This document shows, piece after piece, positions 7,610-18,016 of a stretch of DNA of 64,000 bases (position 1 is the first letter of the stretch; the number at the start of each line of letters is the position of its first letter). Made by a program: the position numbers and the translations under genes. The notes beneath the pieces were generated by a model, which was not told where the DNA came from, searched no databases, and saw nothing but the letters and a program-made list of their open reading frames with translations. Source of the DNA: Cytobacillus gottheilii (GTDB lineage: Bacteria > Bacillota > Bacilli > Bacillales > Cytobacillaceae); contig NZ_KV440945.1 of NCBI RefSeq assembly GCF_001636345.1, forward strand, positions 1,704,975-1,768,974, written 5' to 3'.

Positions 7610-8824
7610 ATGAGCAGATTTAAAAAGATACTAGGTGATATAGAGGTAACAAGGGATTTAACTTTATTGCTGCTGATTGGAGGATTGTATTCTTTAAGTA
7701 TTGCCCTTTCAAATACTTTTGTGAATATATTCCTTTGGAAACAATCAGGAGAATATTTCGACCTCGGATTATACAATTTATCCATTGTTGTCTTACAGCT
7801 TATTACATTTACCATTGCTGGAAGATGGGCGAAAAAGATTGATCGTGTAATTGTTCTTCGAATCGGAGTTATTTTTCTTGGCATCTTTTATTTGGCAGTA
7901 CTGATTGCAGGTGGAAATGCATCGGCGTATTTGCTTCTATTAGGCGCTTTGCTTGGAGTAGGCTATGGTTTTTATTGGCTTGCATTTAATGTGTTAACCT
8001 TTGAGATTACTGAACCGGAAAATCGCGACTTTTTTAATGGGTTTCTCGGTATTTTAAATTCTGTAGCAGGAATGGCTGGACCAATTGCTGCCGGATTCAT
8101 CATTTCGAAGATGGAAAAGTTTACAGGATACTCTATAATTTTCGGTATTTCACTAACCTTGTTTTTAGTGGCAGTCATTTTAAGCTTCTTCTTAAAAAGG
8201 AGACCCGCAAGCGGAAGGTACTGGTTTACCAGAATCCTCAAGGAGAGAAAAAATAGCTTTAATTGGCGTATGATTACGAATGCCCACTTTTTTCAGGGGC
8301 TGCGCGAAGGAACATTTGCCTTTCTCGTTTCAGTCTTTGTTTTTATCTCAACAGGAAGTGAGCTTGCTCTCGGAACTTTTGGTCTTGTCAATTCAGGCAT
8401 TTCTTTTGTTGCCTATTATATTGTCTCTAGAATGCTAAGGAAACATCAGAGGAAGAAAGCGATATTAATCGGTGGAATTCTGTTGTATGTGAGCATCTTT
8501 TTTATCTTGGCAAACATTACATTCCCTAAATTAATGATCTATGCGGCTATTATTGCGGTAGGATATCCGATTCTGTTTGTTCCTTACGTTTCTATGACTT
8601 ATGATGTAATCGGCACAGCCTGGAAGGCCAGGGAGATGAGGATTGAGTATATTGTGGTAAGAGAGCTATATTTAAATATAGGCAGAGTTGTTTCTGTGCT
8701 GGCATTTTTAGCTGGGATCTCCATTTTTAAACCCGAAAATAGCATTCCTGTACTTATCATCATACTAGGAACAGGACATACGCTTATTTATTATTTTATT
8801 CATAAAGTGAACCTGGCTGCTTAA
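7610..8824 (+). CDS. yqgE: MFS transporter (YqgE-like)
   Basis: The 404-residue protein has twelve predicted membrane helices in two groups of six with a basic loop near residues 195-220 (FFLKRRPASGRYWF ... KERKNSF), as in the major facilitator superfamily. The first cytoplasmic loop contains GRWAKKIDR, a version of the family's GxxxDRxGRR motif. B. subtilis has the MFS gene yqgE in the same place between sodA and pbpA. The substrate is unknown. The gene starts directly after a hairpin that includes its ribosome binding site, so its expression may be conditional. Confidence 0.85.
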   Translation: MSRFKKILGDIEVTRDLTLLLLIGGLYSLSIALSNTFVNIFLWKQSGEYFDLGLYNLSIVVLQLITFTIAGRWAKKIDRVIVLRIGVIFLGIFYLAVLIAGGNASAYLLLLGALLGVGYGFYWLAFNVLTFEITEPENRDFFNGFLGILNSVAGMAGPIAAGFIISKMEKFTGYSIIFGISLTLFLVAVILSFFLKRRPASGRYWFTRILKERKNSFNWRMITNAHFFQGLREGTFAFLVSVFVFISTGSELALGTFGLVNSGISFVAYYIVSRMLRKHQRKKAILIGGILLYVSIFFILANITFPKLMIYAAIIAVGYPILFVPYVSMTYDVIGTAWKAREMRIEYIVVRELYLNIGRVVSVLAFLAGISIFKPENSIPVLIIILGTGHTLIYYFIHKVNLAA

Positions 8825-8925
8825 TGGAAAACATTACATCGAAAAAGACTAGTTATTAATAGAATTTTTTTCTCACTTCTTATAAAATAAGACTAGAAAC
8901 TTTTTAGGGGAAGTGTGGTTACATT

Positions 8926-11064
8926 TTGAACAGAAAGAATAAAAAGAAGAATCATGTTCCTTTTCGTCTGAATTTACTCTTCTTTGTTGTATTTGGTCTA
9001 TTTTCTGTTTTAATTCTGCGGTTAGGATTTGTACAGATTGTTTATGGGGACGATTATAAGCGGGAAATTGAACGGACTGAGGATGTTACGGTAAACAACC
9101 CTGTTCCGCGCGGGAAGATGTATGATCGAACAGGGCAAATTATTGTTGATAATACACCGCAAAATGCAATTACTTATACTAATAATGGTGCGAGTCAGGA
9201 AGAGATGCTTGAAGTTGCCGAAAGACTGGCTAAGATGATTGACAAAGATACAGAAAAGGTAACGGAGCGGGATCAAAAGGATTATTGGATCATAAAAAAT
9301 CCAGAGCGTGCGAAAGAAAAAGTGTCAGAGAAAGAATCAGATGCGTTAGCAGAAAAATATGAGGGCACTGAACTCAATAATGAAGTGTACCAATTGCAGT
9401 TAGATCGTATTACAGAAGGTGATCTTGCTGAATTAACACCTGAAGATATTGAAATTCTTGCGATATACCGTGATTTTTCAAGCGGCTATGCCCTTACACC
9501 GCAAATCGTTAAGAATAAAGATGTTACAGATGAAGAATTTGCGATTGTAAGTGAAAATCTGCAAATATTGCCTGGCGTTGATACTACAACGGATTGGGAA
9601 AGAGCTTACACTTATAACAACACATTAAAATCTGTGTTGGGAAAGGTTACTTCTTCTGATGAAGGAGTGCCTGCAGAACAGCTTGACTATTATTTGGCTA
9701 GAGATTACAGCCGTAATGACCGTGTTGGCAAAAGCTATATTGAGCTTCAGTATGAAGAGGTGCTTCACGGGCAAAAGGCAAAGGTTAAAAATGTAACGGA
9801 TAAAGCCGGCAATGTACTGGAAACTATTCCGATCAGCGAGGGACAGAGAGGAAAAGATCTTGTTTTGAGTACAGATATGGAACTGCAGCTTGAAGTGGAA
9901 AAGATTATAGAAGAAGAACTTCGTGCAGCGAAAACATCACCTGGCACGACTTTGCTTGATCGTGCGTATGTAGTCTTAATGGACCCTCACACAGGGGAAA
10001 TCTTAACGATGGCCGGAAAAAGGCTTGTTAAAAACGAGCAAACAGGCAAAACAGAATTGCAGGATGATGCTTTAGGCAATATTACGACAACATATAATGT
10101 TGGATCTGCTGTCAAAGGTGCAACCATATTAACTGGATACAATGAGGGAGTTATAAGTCCTGGGACAGTCATTACTGACAGACCATTGCTTATTAAAAAC
10201 ACACCTCCCAAAAAATCATGGAAAACATTTGGTCCGATTAGCGATGTGAATGCTTTAAAGGTATCTTCAAACGTTTATATGTTTGAAACAGCTATTCGAA
10301 TTGGCGGAGGGAGATATCAGCCGAATCAGCCGCTTCCATTGAACACTGAAGAGGGCTTTAGTACTTTTCGTGATTCCTTTGCTCAATTTGGTCTAGGTGT
10401 TAGAACAGGCATCGACTTGCCTAACGAGCAAACGGGATTTAAAGGTGCGAGCAGTCTGCCTGGTTTCATGCTTGACTTTTCCATCGGACAGTACGATACG
10501 TATTCAAACATGCAGCTTGCACAATATGTTTCGACGATTGCCAATGGAGGCAATCGGATGGAGCCTCATATGGTAAAAGAAATTCGTGAACCTGTTATGG
10601 AAGAAGACCAGCTTGGACCGCTTGTTCAAGAAATTTCTCCAGTTGTTTTAAATCGCATTGATGCTAAGCCAGAATGGATGAAATTAGTCCAAGAAGGATT
10701 TAGACGAGTTATGCAAGAAAGAGATGGCACAGCATATTCCTTTTTTGGCAGTAAAGCATATAAACCTGCAGGAAAAACGGGTACAGCTGAAGCCTTCTAT
10801 GATGGACCGTTGCGCAGTAATTATGGAAAAGAACCGCCAGAGGTTATGAATTTAAGTCTTGTGAGCTATGCTCCAGCCGAGAATCCTGAAGTAGCAATGG
10901 CAGTTCTGGTACCATGGGCCTATCAGGGAAGTGTGGATCATAGAGCCAATTTGAAAATTGGAAACCGTGTAATGGATGCGTACTTTGACTTGAAAGCAAA
11001 TGATAAGAAAGCTTCTGATACAGAGGACGCTGAAATTACTGAAGAAGATACAGAAGAAGAATAA
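8926..11064 (+). CDS. pbpA: penicillin-binding protein 2A (class B transpeptidase, elongation)
   Basis: This 712-residue protein is the size of B. subtilis PbpA (PBP2A), a transpeptidase that cross-links peptidoglycan during side-wall elongation. It has one N-terminal membrane helix (about residues 15-36), a dimerisation domain, and a transpeptidase domain with S394-A-V-K397 (SxxK), the later S-S-N (SxN) and K617-T-G-T (KTG). The tail is acidic (DTEDAEITEEDTEEE). The start is TTG at 8926; the GGGG site lies rather far upstream. It is monocistronic, with a good terminator. Unlike many pbp genes of this class it is not next to rodA or mre genes. Confidence 0.95.
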   Translation: MNRKNKKKNHVPFRLNLLFFVVFGLFSVLILRLGFVQIVYGDDYKREIERTEDVTVNNPVPRGKMYDRTGQIIVDNTPQNAITYTNNGASQEEMLEVAERLAKMIDKDTEKVTERDQKDYWIIKNPERAKEKVSEKESDALAEKYEGTELNNEVYQLQLDRITEGDLAELTPEDIEILAIYRDFSSGYALTPQIVKNKDVTDEEFAIVSENLQILPGVDTTTDWERAYTYNNTLKSVLGKVTSSDEGVPAEQLDYYLARDYSRNDRVGKSYIELQYEEVLHGQKAKVKNVTDKAGNVLETIPISEGQRGKDLVLSTDMELQLEVEKIIEEELRAAKTSPGTTLLDRAYVVLMDPHTGEILTMAGKRLVKNEQTGKTELQDDALGNITTTYNVGSAVKGATILTGYNEGVISPGTVITDRPLLIKNTPPKKSWKTFGPISDVNALKVSSNVYMFETAIRIGGGRYQPNQPLPLNTEEGFSTFRDSFAQFGLGVRTGIDLPNEQTGFKGASSLPGFMLDFSIGQYDTYSNMQLAQYVSTIANGGNRMEPHMVKEIREPVMEEDQLGPLVQEISPVVLNRIDAKPEWMKLVQEGFRRVMQERDGTAYSFFGSKAYKPAGKTGTAEAFYDGPLRSNYGKEPPEVMNLSLVSYAPAENPEVAMAVLVPWAYQGSVDHRANLKIGNRVMDAYFDLKANDKKASDTEDAEITEEDTEEE

Positions 11065-11071
11065 TGGAAAG

Positions 11072-11100
11072 AGCCGCTCCTGCCTATGGAGCGGTTTTTT
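11072..11100 (+). terminator. pbpA terminator
   Basis: GCCGCTCC pairs with GGAGCGGT around TGCCTAT and is followed by TTTTTT. Confidence 0.92.
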
Positions 11101-11237
11101 CTGTTATATGGATTTTTAGACCTAAAAGAAAATAGGTCAAAGAGCCTGTGTTTATATAAAATTCACATTGAATTTACAATATCTTAATAAAAAGCTGTGA
11201 TAATGGAAGGGGAACTTTAGCGAGAGGGCGTGTCTTT

Positions 11238-12998
11238 TTGCAATTTATTAAACAGAAATTAGCACATTTGTACCAGAAGACGAGAAATCGGACATATTCC
11301 ATTCCATTCAAAATGACCATCCAAAGAAAAATTATTCTAACTTTTTGTTTAGTACTGCTCATTTCAGGAGGTCTTGCCGCTTATTCCATTGTTAATACTG
11401 CTAAGTCTAATGAACTTGCGGAAGAATTAATACTGGCAGAATCTGTGGAATTGAACTTGATGCAAAATATTCGATTTAATATGTCCGAGCGACTGCGCCT
11501 TGTGACGAATTATTTGCTCGAGGGTTCACCGCAATCGATTGAAGATTTTGAAGCAAATGCAGCAGAAAGTGAAAAGATTGAAACAGAGCTTCTTCAGCGT
11601 ATGGAAGGGAAAGATACCGAAGAAGAAATACATAAGCTGATTAGCTATGGAGCACGCTGGACTGATCTTATGCGAAGCAATGTCATTGGAGTTTATGATG
11701 ATGGAGACCAGCATAAAGCTTTATTAAATCTTGGAGCTGAACAGGAACAGGCTCAAGATACAATGGCAAGCTTGAAACAGTTAGCAGATGAAAAGCAAAA
11801 CAATGTATCTGAGCTGGGCAGTACGATAGTGGCAAATGGGAAAAAAGTTACCTTTATGACAGTGATTCTAACTGTTGTGATGGCGATTATTTCTATATTA
11901 GTTGGTATTTTACTTGCAAGGTCTATACATTTATCAATTAAACGTATTTCTGAAAGAATTCAAACTATTACAGAGGGTGACTTTAGTCAGCCGGAGATTA
12001 AGATTTATTCAAAGGACGAGCTTGGAGATCTAACATCTTCAATTAATAGGATGGTGTCTGATTTAAAACAGCTGATTCACCAGGCTACTTTAACAACTTC
12101 TCATGTGCTCGATTCTGCTGACGAATTGACAGCAAGTTCATCTGAAACAATGAAAGGCACAGAGCAAATTACAGGGTCCATCCAAGAAGTCGCCGCATCA
12201 TCAAGCAAGCAGCTTAATACAGTGAATGAAATAATTGAGACAATAAAACACTTGCAAGATCGTCTGCAAATCTTAACTGCATCTGTCCAAACACTGGATT
12301 CTGTTGCCGATCAGGTAGCTGACATGTCAAGGCTGGGGAATGATGTAGTCGGAAATTCTATTTCGAAGATGCAGCAAATTAATGAATCAGTTCATAACGT
12401 TTCCTCTTATATAGATGAACTGGGGGAGAACTCTGTAAAGATAGGAACCATTACAGATGTGATTACGAATATATCAGAACAAACCAATTTATTAGCACTC
12501 AATGCAGCCATTGAAGCAGCTCGTGCTGGCGAGCATGGCAGAGGTTTTGCGGTAGTTGCTGATGAAGTAAGAAAGCTTGCTGTACAATCTCGGGAGTCTA
12601 GCAATCAAATAACGGACCTGATTTCTCAAATTCAAAATGGAATACGAGTAACATCACTTGCTATGAAAAAAAGTACAGATGAAGTTTTGGATGGTACTAA
12701 AGCTGTTAATGAAGCTGGTGCCTCATTTCAGAATATTAGTCAGTCCATTACAGAAATGAACAAAACGATCTTTTCCATGAATGATATGACTGCCGAATTC
12801 TCAAACAGTACAGAAATGGTCGCTGAGAATGTGAATGTTTTGACCGAAATGGCCAAAATTAACTCCTCCTACTCTGAGACTGTTGCAACATCAGCGGAAG
12901 AGCAGCTGGCTTCTAGCGGTGAAATAAATAATTCTGCGAGAAAGCTCAATGACATGGCTGCACAGCTGCAAATTGTACTTAATAAATTCAAAATATAG
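11238..12998 (+). CDS. methyl-accepting chemotaxis protein
   Basis: The 586-residue receptor has a first membrane helix near residues 33-52, an outside domain of about 150 residues predicted as a helical bundle, a second membrane helix near 204-226, a HAMP domain (about 227-280) and a long signalling coiled coil. The hairpin tip ([35 protein letters not shown]) is the conserved CheA/CheW contact. The ligand is unknown; nothing in the outside domain is diagnostic. TTG at 11238 follows GAGAGGG. The gene lies alone between pbpA and pstS, so a link with phosphate sensing is only a thought from position. No sigma-D promoter was found. Confidence 0.93.
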   Translation: MQFIKQKLAHLYQKTRNRTYSIPFKMTIQRKIILTFCLVLLISGGLAAYSIVNTAKSNELAEELILAESVELNLMQNIRFNMSERLRLVTNYLLEGSPQSIEDFEANAAESEKIETELLQRMEGKDTEEEIHKLISYGARWTDLMRSNVIGVYDDGDQHKALLNLGAEQEQAQDTMASLKQLADEKQNNVSELGSTIVANGKKVTFMTVILTVVMAIISILVGILLARSIHLSIKRISERIQTITEGDFSQPEIKIYSKDELGDLTSSINRMVSDLKQLIHQATLTTSHVLDSADELTASSSETMKGTEQITGSIQEVAASSSKQLNTVNEIIETIKHLQDRLQILTASVQTLDSVADQVADMSRLGNDVVGNSISKMQQINESVHNVSSYIDELGENSVKIGTITDVITNISEQTNLLALNAAIEAARAGEHGRGFAVVADEVRKLAVQSRESSNQITDLISQIQNGIRVTSLAMKKSTDEVLDGTKAVNEAGASFQNISQSITEMNKTIFSMNDMTAEFSNSTEMVAENVNVLTEMAKINSSYSETVATSAEEQLASSGEINNSARKLNDMAAQLQIVLNKFKI

Positions 12999-13061
12999 TA
13001 AAACTGTTTAAAATGGTTACGGATCAGAAAGATGCAGGGCATCAGTGATACAATTGTTTAT

Positions 13062-13127
13062 AGACTCGTAAACTTAGCAGATATCTTAAAAGGAGATTTT
13101 CTGTCTAAGGCTTCGGGTCTTTTTTTC
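13062..13127 (+). terminator. long imperfect terminator of the chemotaxis gene
   Basis: AGACTCG (13062-13068) pairs with CGGGTCT (13114-13120, one wobble) and CTTAG (13073-13077) with CTAAG (13105-13109), with a symmetric 4-base internal loop. Seven T follow. Confidence 0.75.
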
Positions 13128-13396
13128 TGGGAAATTAGCTCTTATGTATTAGTGAATATAATTTTTAAGCAGATTAAATGAGGAAATGCATAAAATTATT
13201 CAACCTGAAAACAATATGAGTAATCAAATTGAATACTATTCTTGTTTGTTTTACATAGGCCAGGTTCAGTTCTAGCAATTTAGCAACCATCTTTTATACT
13301 AAAAACTTTGCTAATAGGTCAATCTTCGACTTAATTTACTGCCTAAATATCATATTATTACCGGATTTCGACATATTTACACAACAATCAACGAAG

Positions 13397-13435
13397 TTTA
13401 CAAAACATTTACATTTGATTAAAACGGGATTAACA
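13397..13435 (+). promoter_or_regulatory. Pho box: four PhoP repeats before pstS
   Basis: TTTACA (13397), TTTACA (13408), TTAAAA (13419) and TTAACA (13430) start exactly 11 bases apart. This is the PhoP~P binding pattern of B. subtilis Pho promoters. A -10-like TATTCT follows at 13445. Expression on phosphate starvation is the firm inference. Confidence 0.92.
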
Positions 13436-13498
13436 GAACACCTTTATTCTATTACTTGTAGGACAAAACATTGATAACTCTTAGGGGGAATTAAGAAG

Positions 13499-14515
13499 AT
13501 GAAAAGCTTGAAGAAACTTAGCATGTTACTATTGCTTGCAGCTGTAATGACAATCATTGCTGCTTGCGGTGGCGGAGACACAGAAGAACCTGCCGAAGAT
13601 AATGCAGGCGGAACAGATGGCAATACTGAAGATCCAGCTCCTGCTGACGAAGAAACTGCACTAGAAGGAAGCGTAGTAATCGACGGTTCTGGTACTGTTT
13701 ATCCATTCATGGCTAAAATGGCTGAAAACTATATGACTAACGAAGAAGAAAATGTTTCTGTTGAAGTTAGCCGTGCAGGTACATCTGCTGGTTTTGAAAA
13801 ATTCTTAATTGAAGACGGAACTGATTTCAATGATGCTTCTCGTCCAATCAAAGACGAAGAAATTGCAAAAGCAGGAGAAGTTGGCTTTGAACCTTTAGAG
13901 TTAAAAGTTGCTTTAGATGGCTTAACAGTTGTTATCAACAAAGAAAATGACTGGGCTACTGAACTTACTGAGCAACAAGTTAAAGATATTTTCCTTGCAA
14001 GCTCTGGCGTGAAAAACTGGTCTGACGTTGATCCATCTTTCCCAGATGAGCCAATCGTTACAATGGGACCTAACGAAAACCATGGTACTTATGAGTTCTT
14101 CTTTGATGAAATTCTTGAAGGTCAAGATTTAGTAGAAGGTGTTAACCTTCAGCAAGATTACTCTACTCTAGTTGATCTAGTTTCAAAAGATAAAAACGCT
14201 ATCGCATTCTTTGGTTATGGTTACTATGAAAGCAACACTGATAAGTTAACTGCTGTATCTGTTGATTTCGGTAATGGCGCGGTTGCTCCAAGCTTAGAGA
14301 CAATTGGTGAAAGCGAAGAGTTTGATTACTCTCCATTTACTCGCCCGGTATTCACTTACCTTAACCCAGAAATGGCAAAAGAAAAAGCACAAGTTCTTGA
14401 CTTTGCAATCTACGCTATGGAAAATGCTGCAACTGTAGCATCTGAAACTGGTTTTGCTCCAATTCCAGAAGAAGAGATCCAAGCTAACATTGAAGCTTTA
14501 GAAGGTTTACAATAA
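13499..14515 (+). CDS. pstS: phosphate ABC transporter, phosphate-binding lipoprotein
   Basis: PstS captures phosphate outside the membrane and delivers it to PstC/PstA. The 338-residue precursor has a signal peptide ending in the lipobox IIAAC, so the mature protein is lipid-anchored at that cysteine. A Gly/Asp/Glu/Pro/Thr-rich linker of about 35 residues follows, then the binding domain with the phosphate-loop phrases DGSGTVYPFM and SRAGTSAGFEKF. The ATG has AGGGGG 10 bases upstream. It heads the pst operon behind a four-repeat Pho box, and a strong hairpin separates it from pstC. Confidence 0.97.
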   Translation: MKSLKKLSMLLLLAAVMTIIAACGGGDTEEPAEDNAGGTDGNTEDPAPADEETALEGSVVIDGSGTVYPFMAKMAENYMTNEEENVSVEVSRAGTSAGFEKFLIEDGTDFNDASRPIKDEEIAKAGEVGFEPLELKVALDGLTVVINKENDWATELTEQQVKDIFLASSGVKNWSDVDPSFPDEPIVTMGPNENHGTYEFFFDEILEGQDLVEGVNLQQDYSTLVDLVSKDKNAIAFFGYGYYESNTDKLTAVSVDFGNGAVAPSLETIGESEEFDYSPFTRPVFTYLNPEMAKEKAQVLDFAIYAMENAATVASETGFAPIPEEEIQANIEALEGLQ

Positions 14516-14537
14516 TAAACATCTATTAAACAAAGGT

Positions 14538-14576
14538 GATAGGAAGATGGGGGCTCTTAAGTCTCATCTTCCTATC
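14538..14576 (+). promoter_or_regulatory. intercistronic hairpin between pstS and pstC
   Basis: GATAGGAAGATG (14538-14549) and CATCTTCCTATC (14565-14576) form a perfect 12-bp stem with a 15-base loop and no proper T run. It most likely protects or limits the pstS message relative to the rest of the operon; I recall that the B. subtilis pst message is processed after pstS. Confidence 0.75.
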
Positions 14577-14638
14577 TGTTTGATTAAGTATGAAATACCA
14601 AATTGGATGAATGGTTTTGGTGAAGGGGGTTTCACAAC

Positions 14639-15580
14639 TTGAATAACAAGTTAGAAAAAAATGCAGTACGTGAAATGGTTGCGAAGAATAAGCAATCACG
14701 TTCCGTTTCTGCTATTTTTGAAAAAATAATGCCTAAAGTGTTATTAGTTATCGCTATAATTTCAATCTTAACAACGATAGGGATTGTATTTACATTATTA
14801 AGCGAAACAATTGAATTCTTTAAAATTATACCTTTTTTTGAGTTTTTCACTGGCACTGTCTTAAAGCCATTGGGAGATAATGCGGAATTCGGGGTACTCC
14901 CATTGCTAACCGGTACAATTATTTCTTCTACAATAGCCATGTTTGTGGCTATTCCAATCGGTTTAATGACAGCTATTTACTTAAGCGAATACGCTTCTGA
15001 AAGAGTTAGAAGAGCATTGAAACCAATACTTGAGATTCTTGCAGGTATTCCAACGATTGTTTATGGTTTTTTTGCTTTTACATTTGTCACTCCTCTATTG
15101 AGAGCAATCATTCCTTCTTTAGAGCCCACGAATATCCTCAGTCCGGGGATCGTGATGGGAATTATGATTATTCCAATGGTGGCATCTTTATCAGAAGATG
15201 CAATGAGTTCAGTGCCATATTCTATGCGAGAAGGTGCCCTTGCACTTGGGGCAACAAAGTTAGAAGTTACATGGAGAGTAATTGTTCCAGCAGCAATGTC
15301 TGGAATTATCGCTTCTTTTGTATTGGGGATTTCAAGAGCGATTGGTGAAACAATGATCGTTACAATCGCCAGCGGAAGTAATAAGAATTTCACCTTTGAC
15401 GTTACACAGTCCATGCAAACGATGACAGCTTATATAGTTGAAGTTACTGGCGGGGATGCTCCTGCTGGCTCTACCCTTTATTACAGTTTATATGCTGTTG
15501 CTATGACATTGTTCGTCTTCACGTTAATCATGAACTTAATTGCACAGTATATTTCTCGTAGATTTAGGGAGGAATATTAA
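14639..15580 (+). CDS. pstC: phosphate ABC transporter permease PstC
   Basis: PstC is one of the two channel subunits of the high-affinity phosphate importer. The 313-residue protein has six predicted helices and the inner-membrane component signature with the EAA loop REGALALGATKLEVTWRVIVPAAMSGI. A basic N-terminal tail of about 35 residues precedes the first helix. TTG at 14639 follows AAGGGGG. It lies between the pstS hairpin and pstA, with one base between its stop and the pstA ATG. Confidence 0.95.
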   Translation: MNNKLEKNAVREMVAKNKQSRSVSAIFEKIMPKVLLVIAIISILTTIGIVFTLLSETIEFFKIIPFFEFFTGTVLKPLGDNAEFGVLPLLTGTIISSTIAMFVAIPIGLMTAIYLSEYASERVRRALKPILEILAGIPTIVYGFFAFTFVTPLLRAIIPSLEPTNILSPGIVMGIMIIPMVASLSEDAMSSVPYSMREGALALGATKLEVTWRVIVPAAMSGIIASFVLGISRAIGETMIVTIASGSNKNFTFDVTQSMQTMTAYIVEVTGGDAPAGSTLYYSLYAVAMTLFVFTLIMNLIAQYISRRFREEY

Positions 15581-15581
15581 T

Positions 15582-16466
15582 ATGAAACATATTGATACAA
15601 AACTAGTTGAAAAGAAAATGGGATCTAGATTAACAACAAATACAGTTGCAAAAAATGTTTTCTTAGCTGCAACGCTATTCGGTCTATTGGTATTAGTGAT
15701 CCTGATTTATCGGGTGGTTGCTGACAGTATTGGCTGGATTGATTTTGAATTCTTAACAAACAAGCTGTCAACTGATCCAGAAAAAGCTGGAATCATGGGT
15801 GCAATATCTGGTACATTATGGTTAATGGTTGTAGTTGCACCTGTTACGATGATCCTAGGTGTTGGAACAGCAATTTATCTTGAGGAATATGCGAAAAAGG
15901 GCCGTTTGCAAGCCTTTATTCAAACGAATATTTCCAATCTTGCTGGTGTTCCTTCCATTGTATTTGGAATTTTAGGTTTAACTGTTTTTGCCCGTGCTCT
16001 TGGATTAGGTAATATAGTATTAGCAGGTGGGCTTACAATGAGTTTACTTGTTTTACCAGTTGTGGTTGTTGCAAGTCAGGAAGCCATTCGTGCTGTGCCG
16101 CAATTTTTAAGGGAAGCATCCTATGGTATGGGAGCAACTAAATGGCAAACCATAAAAAATGTGGTTCTGCCAGCTGCGCTACCGGGTATATTAACTGGAG
16201 TCATCTTAGCACTTTCTCGTGCTATCGGTGAGACAGCGCCTTTAGTAGTTCTTGGTATTCCTGCATTGCTGATTCCGCTGCCAGACGGTATTTTTGACAA
16301 GTTCACTGTAATGCCAATGCAAATATATTACTGGACATTAGATTCTGCCCTTGTTGCAGAGTATGCTAATCTTGCTGCTGGAACAATCGTTATTCTATTA
16401 CTTGTGTTATTCATAATGAACTCGATAGCAGTTTTGATCAGAAATAAATTCCAGAGAAGATTCTAA
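15582..16466 (+). CDS. pstA: phosphate ABC transporter permease PstA
   Basis: PstA pairs with PstC to form the membrane channel. The 294-residue protein has six helices and the EAA loop [27 protein letters not shown] that contacts the ATPase. The ATG at 15582 is chosen because GGGAGG ends nine bases before it and because the alternative at 15540 lies inside pstC. It is followed 19 bases later by pstB, and the two are clearly cotranscribed. Confidence 0.95.
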   Translation: MKHIDTKLVEKKMGSRLTTNTVAKNVFLAATLFGLLVLVILIYRVVADSIGWIDFEFLTNKLSTDPEKAGIMGAISGTLWLMVVVAPVTMILGVGTAIYLEEYAKKGRLQAFIQTNISNLAGVPSIVFGILGLTVFARALGLGNIVLAGGLTMSLLVLPVVVVASQEAIRAVPQFLREASYGMGATKWQTIKNVVLPAALPGILTGVILALSRAIGETAPLVVLGIPALLIPLPDGIFDKFTVMPMQIYYWTLDSALVAEYANLAAGTIVILLLVLFIMNSIAVLIRNKFQRRF

Positions 16467-16485
16467 CGACGGGAGAGATTCAAAC

Positions 16486-17307
16486 ATGACAGTTTCAACT
16501 TTTACAGCTAATAGTGCTGCTAATACAGTGAAAGATAAAACAGAAAGTAAAAAGGGTATGGTATATAATACAAAGGATTTGAACCTTTGGTACGGAGAAA
16601 CACATGCTCTTAAAAATATTAATCTTGAGATTCAGGAAAATGATGTTACAGCGATTATCGGTCCATCCGGATGCGGAAAATCTACTTATATTAAAACATT
16701 AAATCGCATGGTTGAATTGACTCCAATTGTGAAGATTTCGGGTGATATTCAATATCGTGAAAAAAGTATTTTTGATAAAAACTTTAAAGTAGAAGATTTG
16801 CGTACACATGTAGGAATGGTATTCCAAAAGCCAAATCCATTCCCAAAGTCAATTTATGAAAATGTTGTGTATGGTCCAAAAATCCATGGCATTCGCGACA
16901 AGAAAGTCTTGGATCAGATTGTGGAGAAAAGTTTGCGTGGCGCAGCGATTTGGGATGAAGTTAAGGATCGCCTCCATGAAAATGCATATGGCTTATCTGG
17001 CGGTCAGCAGCAGCGTCTGTGTATTGCACGCTGTCTAGCAATTGAACCTGATGTTATTCTAATGGATGAACCAACATCCGCACTTGACCCAATCTCAACA
17101 TTAAAAGTTGAAGAGCTTGTACAAGAGCTTAAGAAGGATTTTAGTATTATTATCGTTACACATAATATGCAGCAGGCAGCAAGGATTTCAGATAAAACGG
17201 CTTTCTTCTTAAATGGTGAAGTAATTGAATATGCAGATACCGATGTGATCTTTTCGAATCCGACTGATAAGAGAACAGAAGACTATATTACTGGTAGATT
17301 TGGTTAA
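16486..17307 (+). CDS. pstB: phosphate ABC transporter ATP-binding protein PstB
   Basis: PstB powers phosphate import. The 273-residue protein has Walker A (GPSGCGKST), the family's Q-loop phrase [13 protein letters not shown], the ABC signature LSGGQQQR, Walker B (VILMDEP) and the switch His (VTHNMQQA). An extra N-terminal tail of about 25 residues, rich in Thr, Ser and Ala, precedes the domain. There is a single pstB here, whereas B. subtilis has two (pstBA and pstBB). phoU follows 12 bases downstream. Confidence 0.96.
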   Translation: MTVSTFTANSAANTVKDKTESKKGMVYNTKDLNLWYGETHALKNINLEIQENDVTAIIGPSGCGKSTYIKTLNRMVELTPIVKISGDIQYREKSIFDKNFKVEDLRTHVGMVFQKPNPFPKSIYENVVYGPKIHGIRDKKVLDQIVEKSLRGAAIWDEVKDRLHENAYGLSGGQQQRLCIARCLAIEPDVILMDEPTSALDPISTLKVEELVQELKKDFSIIIVTHNMQQAARISDKTAFFLNGEVIEYADTDVIFSNPTDKRTEDYITGRFG

Positions 17308-17319
17308 TAGGAGGCCGCT

Positions 17320-17979
17320 ATGTCTGTACGTGAAAAATTTGATGATGAATTAATCCGTCTTCAACAAAAATTAATTGAGCTTGGCGAATTTGCTGAGTCT
17401 GCTTTATCAAAATCAATTCTGGCCCTAGAAACAAAAAATATCGAACTAGCGATTGAAATTATGGAAGATGATATTAAAGCAGATGTGCTTTATGAAGAAA
17501 TTAATGACTTTGCCATTCTTTTAATTGCGAAACAGCAGCCTGTGGCTATTGATTTACGTCGTATTATCGTGGCTATTAAGATTGCAACAGATATTGAAAG
17601 AATCGCAGATTTTGCTGTAAATATCGCCAAATCAACGATTCGTATCGGTTCTGAGGAGCATGTTAAGCCAATTGTTCACATCAAAGAGATGTATTCAATT
17701 ATGATCAAGATGCTCAAGCTATCTTTAGAAGCTTTTAATGAAGAAGATATTGTAAAGGCGAAAAAAGTGGCAGATATGGATGATAAGGTAGATGATCTTT
17801 ATGGTGAAACCATCTTGGATCTGATGAAAATAAGCGTTAGCATGCCAGATCGTCTTCCGCAAATCACTCAGCTTTCTTTTACTTCTCGTTATTTAGAAAG
17901 AGCAGCTGACCATGTAACAAATATTGCAGAACATGTTTTCTACCTTGTTAAAGGACGTCAATATGATTTAAATTCGTAA
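17320..17979 (+). CDS. phoU: phosphate signalling protein PhoU
   Basis: PhoU links the Pst transporter to the PhoR/PhoP system and keeps Pho genes off when phosphate is plentiful. The 219-residue all-helical protein has two repeats with the metal-binding motifs DIERIADFAVN (first half) and ERAADHVTNIAE (second half). It is the last gene of the operon, with an AGGAGG site and a terminator after it. I recall no phoU in the B. subtilis pst operon, so phosphate signalling may differ here. Confidence 0.94.
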   Translation: MSVREKFDDELIRLQQKLIELGEFAESALSKSILALETKNIELAIEIMEDDIKADVLYEEINDFAILLIAKQQPVAIDLRRIIVAIKIATDIERIADFAVNIAKSTIRIGSEEHVKPIVHIKEMYSIMIKMLKLSLEAFNEEDIVKAKKVADMDDKVDDLYGETILDLMKISVSMPDRLPQITQLSFTSRYLERAADHVTNIAEHVFYLVKGRQYDLNS

Positions 17980-17981
17980 GT

Positions 17982-18016
17982 AAAAAAGCTAAAGGTCACT
18001 GACCTTTAGCTTTTTG
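17982..18016. terminator. bidirectional terminator of phoU and the MltG-like gene
   Basis: A long perfect inverted repeat (17983-17998 with 18000-18015) flanked by A and T runs. Its right arm overlaps the last codons of the leftward gene. Confidence 0.92.

Larger units (their letters stand above)
12999..13498. other. 500-base intergenic region before pstS
   Basis: The left part holds the terminator of the chemotaxis gene (13062-13127). The stretch 13130-13370 is AT-rich with no supported gene or motif. The right part holds the Pho box array and the pstS promoter. Confidence 0.8.

Noticed and set aside
11150..11237. Sigma-D promoter for the chemotaxis receptor
   Set aside because: TAAA and GCC-like elements occur but with wrong spacing and poor -10.
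13062..13127. Riboswitch after the chemotaxis gene
   Set aside because: The structure is a long stem with a T run and no conserved aptamer phrases; a terminator explains it.
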